Shown here: positions 7,593 through 14,778 of the stretch, piece after piece
How the letters are laid out: each line of letters starts with the position of its first letter
Position numbering within the stretch: position 1 is the stretch's first letter
From: CAVYPR01 sp052145775
GTDB taxonomy: Bacteria; Actinomycetota; Acidimicrobiia; Acidimicrobiales; RAAP-2
DNA: 15,524 nucleotides
Direction: 5' to 3'
NCBI GenBank assembly: GCA_052145775.1
Contig: JBKQNY010000125.1
Location: 1-15,524 of the forward strand
Translations under genes and position numbers: made by a program
Notes under the pieces: generated by a model
The model's input: only the letters and a program-made list of their open reading frames with translations
Told to the model about the DNA's origin: nothing
Database searches by the model: none

Positions 7593-7608
7593 GCTAATCC
7601 TTGACTAT
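7585..7608. promoter_or_regulatory. Probable ArsR operator: perfect 9-6-9 inverted repeat
   Basis: ATAGTCAAG and its exact reverse complement CTTGACTAT are separated by six bases (CTAATC). The left half contains the -35 hexamer of the arsR promoter, so a bound dimer would block polymerase. Size and AT-richness against the high-GC background fit an ArsR-family operator. Assignment to this ArsR is by position. Confidence 0.75.
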
Positions 7609-7718
7609 GGGCATTCCGTCACGACCCGGATGGACGACTGGACGTCGGGCGTTCCCCCGTCGGGTCTCATCGGCATCGTGGAGGCCACCGATTGAACGCC
7701 GAAGCGCTACGGGTCAGC

Positions 7719-8189
7719 TCAGGTCGAGCGAACGAACGTACAGGCGTCCGAAGATTGGGTCTCGGGCAGATAGGCCTGGCACCCCTCAAGCGTCAGCTTG
7801 TCGGCCCCGACTTGGATCCGCAGGGTCGTGGGCACCGAAGAGACCGTCTTCGTCCCCGAGCCCGTTGTCGCCACATTGGAAGGCGTCGCCTCTGCGATCT
7901 GCCCTGTGACATGGGCGTTGAAATCGAACACGGACGTGGTCTTTCCGTCCTGATAGATGAATTTCACGGAACCGTCGAACTCGGTGTTCTCGGCGGAACT
8001 GACCGAGACGACGTAGTGCGGCTCACCCGAAGCGCCTGAAGGCGCATAGGTCCCCGTGGCCACGGCCGCCGCCGGAGCGATGGCCGTGGTCGAGGTCGTG
8101 GCCTGATCCGACGGTGACGACCCGCACGCGGCCAATCCGAAGGCACCCAGCCCGACGACGACAACCCAGACAACCCCCTGCTTTCCCAT
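7719..8189 (-). CDS. Small secreted lipoprotein of unknown function
   Basis: The 156-residue product starts with a short positive end (MGKQ), a hydrophobic stretch VVWVVVVGLGAFG and the lipobox LAAC with C22 as the lipidated residue. It should therefore be exported by Sec and anchored to the outer face of the membrane. A Ser/Thr/Ala-rich linker (about 23-50) follows, then a probably beta-rich domain (YVVSVSSAENTEFDGSVKFIYQDGKTT...) with two cysteines near the C-terminus that could form a disulfide. The ATG at 8189 has GGAGGG about eleven bases upstream. I recognise no named family. It is divergent from the sigma factor and upstream of the ArsR cluster in the same direction. Confidence 0.82.
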   Translation of the reverse strand: MGKQGVVWVVVVGLGAFGLAACGSSPSDQATTSTTAIAPAAAVATGTYAPSGASGEPHYVVSVSSAENTEFDGSVKFIYQDGKTTSVFDFNAHVTGQIAEATPSNVATTGSGTKTVSSVPTTLRIQVGADKLTLEGCQAYLPETQSSDACTFVRST

Positions 8190-8433
8190 GTGCCGATGCG
8201 CCCTCCATGGTTGAGCCGCCCGCAGGCATACGGAACCGGGGACAATCTAACCAAGCAAGCACTGTGTGGAGTTGGATCCCTGGGCGACGCAGCGCGCGAA
8301 TCTTCAGTGGGGCTCGATGGTCCGCTCGCCGCCTGCTGTGTACGCAGCTGTGGGATCCGTTCTGCGGGAATTCTCTCCGATCCGGTCACACCGCCCCTCC
8401 CTGGCGGGTCGAAGAGGGCGGCGAGACGCGAGG
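8190..8433. other. Divergent intergenic region between lipoprotein and sigma-factor genes
   Basis: The 244 bases must hold both promoters, but I see no convincing consensus pair. The sigma-factor frame stays open upstream to 8266, so an N-terminal extension is formally possible. The residues it would add do not look like sigma region 2 and I treat it as untranslated. Confidence 0.4.
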
Positions 8434-9336
8434 ATGTGGTCGGTGATCGAAGCTGACTGGCTGGACGAACAGTTCGAGGAGCACCGGGACCATCTTCGCG
8501 GCGTCGCCTACCGCATGCTGGGATCGCTCACCGAGGCAGACGATGCCGTCCAGGACGCCTGGATCCGCGTTCACCGTGCCGAGCCCGAAGGCGTTGCCAA
8601 TCCCGCTGCGTGGTTCACCACCGTCGTGGCCCGGATCTGCCTCAACATGCTGCGCTCGCGAGGCGTGCGACGCGAGTCGGAGTTACCCGATCACCTGCCC
8701 GACCCCATCGTGAGCCCAGTGGGTCCGCTGGCCCCCGAGGACGAGGCGATCCTGGCCGACTCGGTGGGGCTCGCCCTTCAAGTCGTCCTTGACACGCTTC
8801 CCCCGGCCGAGCGCCTGGCATTTGTGCTCCACGACATGTTCGACCTGCCCTTCGAGCAGATCGCGACGATGGTCGGAAGGACCACCGTTGCCACCCGGCA
8901 GCTTGCCAGCAGGGCACGCCGACGGGTACAGGACACGGGACCCACATCGGTCGAGACCGACCCCGGTCGTCAACGCGAGATCGTGGATGCATTCTTCGGC
9001 GCTGCCAGGCGCGGCGACATGGCCCGCCTCATCGAATTGCTCCACCCCGACGTCGTCCTGCGGGGGGACTTCGGCACCGCGCGCCGGCCCGCGCTGCGTG
9101 AAGTGCGAGGTGCCGTCGCTGTGGCCGAGAACGCCCGTTTCGGAGCGGCCCCTGACCGCGACCTGCACCCCGCCTTGGTGAACGGTTCGGCTGGCGCCCT
9201 GGTCACCATCGACGGCGAGCCGTTCGCCATCATGGCCTTCACCATGTCGCAGGGACGGATCACCGAGATCGACGTGCTAGGTGACCGCGAGCGGGTCGGC
9301 AGAGTGTCGGCCCGTCTCCTGGACAACGATCCCTGA
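8434..9336 (+). CDS. ECF41/SigJ-type sigma factor with C-terminal SnoaL-like domain
   Basis: The 300-residue protein is an extracytoplasmic-function sigma factor that directs RNA polymerase to alternative promoters. Region 2 spans about 10-80 (HLRGVAYRMLGSLTEADDAVQDAWIR, then NPAAWFTTVVARICLNMLRS). Region 4 spans about 110-165 (LPPAERLAFVLHDMFDLPFEQIA, then ATRQLASRARRRV). The linker HLPDPIVSP (87-95) resembles the ECF41 linker motif. From about 180 a SnoaL/NTF2-like domain replaces a separate anti-sigma factor, as in ECF41. Its usual DGGG motif reads GDFGT here (211-215). The usual neighbouring carboxymuconolactone decarboxylase-type target gene is absent. Start: ATG 8434 or GTG 8443; GAGG at 8430-8433 is better spaced for the GTG. 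Which genes it controls is unknown. Confidence 0.88.
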   Translation: MWSVIEADWLDEQFEEHRDHLRGVAYRMLGSLTEADDAVQDAWIRVHRAEPEGVANPAAWFTTVVARICLNMLRSRGVRRESELPDHLPDPIVSPVGPLAPEDEAILADSVGLALQVVLDTLPPAERLAFVLHDMFDLPFEQIATMVGRTTVATRQLASRARRRVQDTGPTSVETDPGRQREIVDAFFGAARRGDMARLIELLHPDVVLRGDFGTARRPALREVRGAVAVAENARFGAAPDRDLHPALVNGSAGALVTIDGEPFAIMAFTMSQGRITEIDVLGDRERVGRVSARLLDNDP

Positions 9337-9434
9337 GCCGCTCGACCCGGGTCGGGAAGTGTGCCGGATGGCGACATCGGCGGGTCCCGAAGCGCTCGCG
9401 GGCTGTTGCCAGTCGCGCCAGAGTGCTTGACTAC

Positions 9435-9464
9435 GTCTGGTGCCTGTCCGCCGAGGCACCGGAC
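9435..9464 (+). promoter_or_regulatory. Stable hairpin upstream of the P-type ATPase gene
   Basis: GTCTGGTGCCT (9435-9445) pairs with AGGCACCGGAC (9454-9464) through eleven base pairs including one G-U, around an eight-base loop. It lies 44 bases before the ATG at 9509. GCACC in the right arm (9456-9460) can alternatively pair with GGTGC at 9469-9473. No U-run follows, so it is a poor terminator for the sigma gene. It may be a leader-RNA element. The 172-base gap has no other clear signal. Confidence 0.45.
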
Positions 9465-9508
9465 CGCAGGTGCGCCCTCGGCCATTAGGCGAAGACGGGA
9501 TCGGTGCC

Positions 9509-12244
9509 ATGACCACTCAGCCGCAAATGCAACAGGGCCCGGCGACCGTGACTACCCGGTGGTACGCCGTCGAGTCCTCGGACGTCTGCTCGCGACTCCA
9601 GGTCGACGTGGAATCCGGCCTGACGTCGGCGGAAGCGACGGCCCGTCTGTCCCGCAACGGACCGAACACCCTGCCGGTGGAGAATCCTCCGTCGACGCTG
9701 CGCCGCCTCCTCGGGCAGTACACGAGCTATATGCAGCTGATCCTCGTCGGGGCGGCAGTGGTTTCACTGATCATCGCCCAGTGGGGAACGGCCATCGCAC
9801 TTTTCGTCATCTCCTTGTTCAACGCGGTCGGAGGGCTGCGCCAGCAGGGCAAGGCCGAGAGCGCCATGAACGCCCTGCAGGGGATGATGGAGGCGACCGC
9901 CCGCGTCCGCCGTGACGGCACCGAGGCCCACATCCCCTCCGACCAGGTGGTCGTGGGGGACGTCGTCGTGCTGTCGGCCGGCGACGAGGTGCCAGCCGAC
10001 GGCCGCATCGTGTCGGGCAGCGCGCTGGCCATCGACGAGTCGGCACTGACCGGGGAGAGCGTCCCTGCGGACAAGGCCGCATCGACGTTGTCCGACAGCC
10101 AGCTCGGTCCCGGCGAGCAGTCCAATATGGCCTTCATGCACACGCCGGTCACCCATGGCAGCGGCGTGATGGTGGTCACCGGCACCGGCGGCGACACCGA
10201 GATGGGGAAGATCGCCGACATGCTCGGTCAGACCGCGGTCGAGGAGACCCCGCTGACCAAGCAGATGAACACCCTGACGCTGTGGATCGTCAGCGCGGCG
10301 GGCTTCACGATGCTGATCATGTTCGCCCTCGGCGCCTACCGGGGCCAGCCGTGGAAGGTGCTGTTCAACACCGCGGTGGCCCTGGCCATCGCCGCCATCC
10401 CGCTGGCGCTCCCCATGGTGGTCCAGGTCGTGCTGTCCCTGGGAAGCCTCGAGCTGGCCAAGGAGAAGGCAATCGTCAAGGACCTGCCCTCGGTGGAGAC
10501 GCTGGGCTTCACCTCGGCCATCAACTCGGACAAGACCGGCACCCTGACCATGAACCAGATGACGGCAGTGGAGGTCGTGAGCGTCACCGATCGCTATGCC
10601 ATCTCGGGTTCCGGCTACAGCCTCGAGGGAACGATCACCCACCCTGCCGGCAGGACCGACACGCTCGACGCCGTGATCCTGCCCTACGTGGTGGCGAGCG
10701 ACGCAACCCTGGTGGACGGCAAGGTGGTCGGGGACCCGACCGAGGGCGCCCTGCTGGTCCTGGCCCACAAGGCGGGGGTGTTCGCCGACGCCACCAGGGA
10801 GCAGCACCCAAGGCTGGCCACGCTTCCTTTCGACCCCGGCTACAAGCTGATGGCCACGTTCAACCGGATCACCGATCCGTCGGGGAAAGAGACGGTGCGC
10901 TGCTTCGTGAAGGGCGCCGCGCCGGCGGTCCTCGAGCGGGCGGCCACGGCCCTCGCCGACGGGGAGAGCGTGCCGTGGGGCGACGAGTTCCGACAGAAGG
11001 CCCAGGAGCACGTCGAGCGCATGGGGAAAAAAGGCCTCCGGGTTATGGCCGGCGCATACCGCGACATCGACGCGGCCTCCTTCGACGCCGGCGGCGACCT
11101 GCTCGCCTACGTCGTGGACCTGGAGATGACGAGCCTGGTCGGCATGGTCGACCCGCCGCGGGCCGAGTCGAAGGCGGCGGTAGCCGAGGCCACCGCCGCG
11201 CACATCCGCGTGCGGATGGTCACCGGCGACGACGTGGTCACCGGCGCGGCCATCGCCGAGCAGCTCGAGATCCACGGGGAGGCCATCCTGGGAGCCGACT
11301 TCGCCGCCCTGTCGGAGGAGGAGCGGCTGGCCCGCATAGACGACATCGGTGTCGTCGGCCGGGTCGCCCCGGAGCACAAGGTCCTCCTGGCCGACACCCT
11401 CAAGAAGAAGGGACACGTGGTCGCCATGACCGGCGACGGGGTGAACGACGCGCCGGCCATCAAGGCGGCAGACATCGGCGTGGCCATGGGCAGCGGCACC
11501 GAGGTGGCCAAGAACGCCGGCCGGATGATCCTCTCGGACGACAACTTCGCCACCATCGTCTTCGCGGTGGAGCAGGGCAGAAAGCTCTACGACAACCTCA
11601 ACAAGTACATCCGCTTCGTGCTCCTCGAGCTCGTGGCGTTCGTCCTGACCTTCCTGGGGGCCACGCTCCTCGACCTCGCCGCGGGCCAGCCCTTCACCCC
11701 GGTGCAGATCCTGTGGATCAACTTCCTGGTCAACGCCCCCTTCGGCATCGCCCTTGGTTTCGACAAGGAGTCGCCTGGTCTCATGCAGCGGCGCCCGCGC
11801 CCCCGGGGCGAGTCGATCCTCACCACCCCGGTGTTCGTGACCTGCGGCCTGGTCGGCCTCTACGTCGCCGTAGCCAACCTTGGGATGATCGCCCTGGGGA
11901 TCAACCACTACGGCAGCCTGGCCAAGGGCCAGTCCATGGGGCTCGTGGCCTTCACGCTGATGCTCATCGTGGCCGCCTTCGAGGCCCGGAGCGAGAGGGA
12001 CTCGGTGTTCCAGCTCGACACCTTCAACAGCCAGCGCATGAACATGATCGCCCTGGCCGAGTTCGCCGGCGCGTTCCTCATAACCCAGGCCGACTTCATG
12101 CGACGCCTGCTCGGCACGACCCAGTTGACGGCCCGCCAGTGGGGCCTTTCGCTCCTGACCGCGGTGGTACTCCTGGGTCTGTGGGAGGGCGGCAAGTACC
12201 TGGCTCGGCTCCACCATGCCGCCAGGGTCCACGTGGCGGCCTGA
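9509..12244 (+). CDS. P-type cation ATPase (P2-like) with atypical ion-site residues
   Basis: The 911-residue membrane pump has an N-terminal cation-ATPase domain (about 15-80) and actuator loop TGES (181-184). It also has phosphorylation site DKTGT (D341), nucleotide-domain motif KGA (468-470), hinge TGDGVNDAPA (641-650) and four or more C-terminal helices. The catalytic machinery is therefore complete. In the membrane, the M4 motif reads IPLALP (297-302) instead of IPEGLP. In M6, WINFLVNAPFG (736-746) replaces the Thr-Asp pair of Ca2+ pumps with Val-Asn, and M5 carries hydrophobic residues where Asn and Glu usually bind Ca2+. It is thus not a normal Ca2+ pump; the ion is unknown. ATG 9509 is chosen because the frame further upstream is not conserved-looking. 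PPK2 follows after 17 bases, probably in one operon. Confidence 0.93.
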   Translation: MTTQPQMQQGPATVTTRWYAVESSDVCSRLQVDVESGLTSAEATARLSRNGPNTLPVENPPSTLRRLLGQYTSYMQLILVGAAVVSLIIAQWGTAIALFVISLFNAVGGLRQQGKAESAMNALQGMMEATARVRRDGTEAHIPSDQVVVGDVVVLSAGDEVPADGRIVSGSALAIDESALTGESVPADKAASTLSDSQLGPGEQSNMAFMHTPVTHGSGVMVVTGTGGDTEMGKIADMLGQTAVEETPLTKQMNTLTLWIVSAAGFTMLIMFALGAYRGQPWKVLFNTAVALAIAAIPLALPMVVQVVLSLGSLELAKEKAIVKDLPSVETLGFTSAINSDKTGTLTMNQMTAVEVVSVTDRYAISGSGYSLEGTITHPAGRTDTLDAVILPYVVASDATLVDGKVVGDPTEGALLVLAHKAGVFADATREQHPRLATLPFDPGYKLMATFNRITDPSGKETVRCFVKGAAPAVLERAATALADGESVPWGDEFRQKAQEHVERMGKKGLRVMAGAYRDIDAASFDAGGDLLAYVVDLEMTSLVGMVDPPRAESKAAVAEATAAHIRVRMVTGDDVVTGAAIAEQLEIHGEAILGADFAALSEEERLARIDDIGVVGRVAPEHKVLLADTLKKKGHVVAMTGDGVNDAPAIKAADIGVAMGSGTEVAKNAGRMILSDDNFATIVFAVEQGRKLYDNLNKYIRFVLLELVAFVLTFLGATLLDLAAGQPFTPVQILWINFLVNAPFGIALGFDKESPGLMQRRPRPRGESILTTPVFVTCGLVGLYVAVANLGMIALGINHYGSLAKGQSMGLVAFTLMLIVAAFEARSERDSVFQLDTFNSQRMNMIALAEFAGAFLITQADFMRRLLGTTQLTARQWGLSLLTAVVLLGLWEGGKYLARLHHAARVHVAA

Positions 12245-12261
12245 CCATCGGAGGAAATGAC

Positions 12262-13119
12262 ATGGCGAACGACAAGGCGAAGGGAAAGGACGGCAAAGGC
12301 GGCAGCGCGAAGAAAGCCGCCGCCGAACCCGTCGGTAGCCCTTCGGGCAAGTTGAAGCGCAAAGAATACGAGGCGGAGCTGCGCAAACTCCATGGCGAGC
12401 TGGTGGCCGTGCAGGAGTGGGTGAAGCGCACCGGGGCCAAGATCTGCATCGTCTTCGAGGGGAGAGACACGGCGGGCAAGGGCGGCACGATCAAGAGAAT
12501 CACCGAACGTGTGAGCCCGCGGGTCTTCCGGGTAGTGGCCCTGCCCGCCCCGACCGACCGTGAGAAGTCGCAGATGTACGTGCAGCGTTACGTCGCGCGC
12601 CTCCCGGCGGCGGGCGAGGTCGTCATCTTCGACCGCAGCTGGTACAACCGGGCCGGCGTGGAGCGAGTCATGGGCTTCTGCACCCCGGAACAGTCAGACA
12701 AATTCCTCGAGCAGGTGCCCCAGGTCGAGAAGGCCATGGTGGATTCGGGGATCATCCTTCTCAAGTACTGGCTGGAGGTGGGCCCTGACGAACAGACCCG
12801 GCGGCTCGAGAGTCGGATCCACGACCCCCGCAAGATCTGGAAGCTCTCCGACATGGACCTCAAGTCCTACAGCCGCTGGTTCGACTACTCGCGGGCCCGC
12901 GACGCCATGTTCGCCGCCTCTGACACGGCATGGGCACCGTGGTTCGTGGCCAACACCGAAGACAAAGAGCGAGGTCGGCTCAACATCATCAGCCATCTGC
13001 TCAGTCAGATCCCCTACGAGCCGCTCGAGGTCCAGGACATCACCCTGCCCAGGCGCCAGCGGTCCGGCGGGTACGTCGAGCCTCACCAGCCGCTGCGCTA
13101 CATCCCCACTCCCTTCTGA
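12262..13119 (+). CDS. ppk2: Polyphosphate kinase 2 (class I PPK2)
   Basis: The 285-residue enzyme transfers phosphate between polyphosphate and nucleoside diphosphates, normally regenerating ATP or GTP from polyphosphate. Walker A is EGRDTAGKGG (66-75), Walker B with the catalytic Asp-Arg is VVIFDRSWYNRAGVERVMGF (120-139), and the lid region DEQTRRLESRIHDPRKIWKLS spans about 176-196. A single domain of this length is typical of class I. The first 30 residues are a Lys/Gly/Ala-rich, probably disordered tail. ATG 12262 follows CGGAGGA with six bases between. A competing ATG at 12257 is in another frame. Co-transcription with the P-type ATPase is likely. The substrate preference (ADP, GDP or AMP) cannot be told from sequence alone. 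Confidence 0.95.
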   Translation: MANDKAKGKDGKGGSAKKAAAEPVGSPSGKLKRKEYEAELRKLHGELVAVQEWVKRTGAKICIVFEGRDTAGKGGTIKRITERVSPRVFRVVALPAPTDREKSQMYVQRYVARLPAAGEVVIFDRSWYNRAGVERVMGFCTPEQSDKFLEQVPQVEKAMVDSGIILLKYWLEVGPDEQTRRLESRIHDPRKIWKLSDMDLKSYSRWFDYSRARDAMFAASDTAWAPWFVANTEDKERGRLNIISHLLSQIPYEPLEVQDITLPRRQRSGGYVEPHQPLRYIPTPF

Positions 13120-13140
13120 GGTCCGCGTCGGGCCGGTCCT

Positions 13141-13158
13141 GGCTCCGGGCGGCGAGCC
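13141..13158 (+). terminator. Weak hairpin after ppk2
   Basis: GGCTC and GAGCC form a 5-bp stem around an eight-base loop in the 76-base gap between the convergent ppk2 and flavoprotein genes. CTCTTT follows it. It could serve as a weak terminator for the ATPase-ppk2 operon. No stronger structure is visible there. Confidence 0.3.
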
Positions 13159-13195
13159 CTCTTTGGACGGATACCCGCAGTAGGAATCGGAGCAG

Positions 13196-14605
13196 CTACG
13201 CCCGGGCAGCCAGCCGCTGCAGGAAGCTGTACGCCGCGTACTTGTACGTGTCGCTGACGGTCGGGACGTCGAAGGTCGAGTGGATGAAGTAGTCAATGGT
13301 CCCACCGAGGTGCAGCACGGCCTGGCCCTGGTGGATCAGCTCGGTGGCGCCCTCTCCGATGATGTGGACGCCGAGGAGCCTGCGGTCGTCGCACCGAGCG
13401 ACGAGCTTCACCATGCCCTCGGTGGCCCCCGCGATTGCGGCCCGGCTGTTGTCCTTGAAGAGGGAGACGCCGGTCTCGAAGTCGAGTTCCTCCTGGCGGG
13501 CCGCATCCTCGGTGAGCCCTACCATGGCGCACTCGGGGATGGAGTAGACGCCGAACGGCGTGAGAGGGTCCACGGTCTCCTTGAAGTGGATGTCCATGGC
13601 GTAGCAGGCGGCGACCCGTCCCTGCTCCATGGAGACCGAGGCCAGGGCTGGCGGCCCGATCACATCGCCGGCGGCGTAGACCCCCGACGCGCTGGTGCGG
13701 TAGCGGTCGTCGACGACGATCCTGCCGCGTTCGTCGGTCGCCACCCGACCCTTGTCCAATCCGAGGTCCTCGGTGTTGCCGGAGCGGCCAGCGGCGAAGA
13801 CAATCTTCTCGGGCCGGATCGGCTCGCCGGGAGAGATGTCGACCCGGAGCCCGTCACCGTCTCGCGTCACCCCGGTCACGCTCGCCCCGAAGAGGATCCG
13901 CATGCCGCGGGACGTGAGGCTTTCGGCGAGTGCGTTGGAGATAGTGGCGTCGAGAAACGGCAGCAGCCGGTGCCCGCGATCGATCAAGGTCACCTCGGCG
14001 CCGAGGGCCAGGAAGATGGAGGCGTACTCGCAGGCCACGGCGCCCCCTCCGACGACCACCAGGCTCCCCAGCGGGCGGTCCAGGTCACGGGCGCTCTCGG
14101 AGTCAAGCACGTCGGGGTCGTCGAACGGGATACCCGGAGGGTGGAACGGTCTCGACCCGGTGGCGAGCAGGATGGCGGCACCGTGCAGGGTGCGCGTCGG
14201 CCCACCGTCCGTCGGGGTCACAACGAGGGTGCGGTCGGGGCCGAGCCGGGCCGCTCCGTGCACGAGGTCGACCCGATGCCGGCGGAGGTTCTCCAGCACG
14301 CCCTCGCTCATCTTGGCCCCCACGTCGGCTGAACGGGCGCGCAGCTTGTCGATGACCGCCTGCGGGTCCAATTCGATGCTGACCCCATACACCTCGTGCC
14401 GGGTGAAGCCCGTCAGATAGAGCGCAGCCTCGCGCATGGCCTTGGTGGCGACCGCACTGGCGACCATCTCGCCGCCCGCGAGGGGCGACCGGTCGACGAC
14501 GGCGACGCGCTTGCCGAAGTACGCGGCCTGGGCGGCCGCCTTTTCGCCCGCCGGTCCCGATCCCACGACCAGCAGGTCGTAGTGCTCGTCGAGTTCACCC
14601 GCCAT
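13196..14605 (-). CDS. SthA-like FAD pyridine-nucleotide oxidoreductase lacking redox cysteines
   Basis: The 469-residue flavoprotein has the fold of the glutathione reductase / dihydrolipoamide dehydrogenase family. An FAD-binding GSGPAGEKAA lies at 15-24, an ATG motif at 148-150, the NAD(P)-binding GGGAVACEYASIF at 186-198, and the second FAD motif YAAGDV at 310-315. The C-terminal dimerisation domain is complete. The redox-active disulfide is missing: the CxxxxC block reads GGEMVASAVATK (44-55). The C-terminal His-Glu dyad is replaced by V447 and D452 in FDVPTVSD. Soluble transhydrogenase (SthA), which swaps hydride between NADH and NADP+, also lacks these elements and is the closest match, although even its single retained cysteine is absent here. 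The Shine-Dalgarno is weak. Convergent with ppk2. Confidence 0.88.
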   Translation of the reverse strand: MAGELDEHYDLLVVGSGPAGEKAAAQAAYFGKRVAVVDRSPLAGGEMVASAVATKAMREAALYLTGFTRHEVYGVSIELDPQAVIDKLRARSADVGAKMSEGVLENLRRHRVDLVHGAARLGPDRTLVVTPTDGGPTRTLHGAAILLATGSRPFHPPGIPFDDPDVLDSESARDLDRPLGSLVVVGGGAVACEYASIFLALGAEVTLIDRGHRLLPFLDATISNALAESLTSRGMRILFGASVTGVTRDGDGLRVDISPGEPIRPEKIVFAAGRSGNTEDLGLDKGRVATDERGRIVVDDRYRTSASGVYAAGDVIGPPALASVSMEQGRVAACYAMDIHFKETVDPLTPFGVYSIPECAMVGLTEDAARQEELDFETGVSLFKDNSRAAIAGATEGMVKLVARCDDRRLLGVHIIGEGATELIHQGQAVLHLGGTIDYFIHSTFDVPTVSDTYKYAAYSFLQRLAARA

Positions 14606-14657
14606 GCCGGGAAGTCTGCCCCATCGCGGGTCCTCGGCTCACATGGCACGCTCCCGA

Positions 14658-14677
14658 CGAGCCCGGGCCCGGGCTCG
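14658..14677. repeat. Perfect 20-bp GC palindrome between divergent genes
   Basis: CGAGCCCGGGCCCGGGCTCG is its own reverse complement. It lies 52 bases upstream of the flavoprotein start and 101 bases upstream of the acetyltransferase start. It may be an operator for a dimeric regulator or a cruciform-prone site. GC-rich sequence makes such palindromes easier to obtain by chance. Confidence 0.55.
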
Positions 14678-14778
14678 CGCTCGGGCAGGGAGTCGCTTCC
14701 CAATCGGCGGCACGGGCGAGGGGCCGACGTGTGGGTTCTCATTCGACTGGCCGCTACCGTGCCTGGTAGGAGGACGCC

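Noticed and set aside
9343..9354. 12-bp palindrome CGACCCGGGTCG just after the sigma-factor stop
   Set aside because: The stem would be only four pairs with a CCGG loop and no U-tract follows; easily expected by chance at this GC content.
9764..12232. Very long open frame of 822 codons on the minus strand opposite the P-type ATPase
   Set aside because: It mirrors the GC-rich codon structure of the real gene; the translation is rich in His, Gly, Asp and Arg with no domain, while the plus-strand frame carries all P-type ATPase motifs.
10282..12261. Long upstream extension of the ppk2 frame running inside the ATPase gene
   Set aside because: The extension translates to Arg/Gly/Pro-rich low-complexity sequence, overlaps the ATPase, and a strong ribosome binding site supports the ATG at 12262.
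13280..14332. 350-codon plus-strand open frame opposite the flavoprotein
   Set aside because: Shadow of a high-GC gene; no domain, and the minus strand has both Rossmann motifs.
14660..14700. Short Arg-Ala repeat peptide read through the GC palindrome
   Set aside because: The RARARARA sequence is a by-product of the CCCGGG/GCGC composition, with no ribosome binding site or domain.
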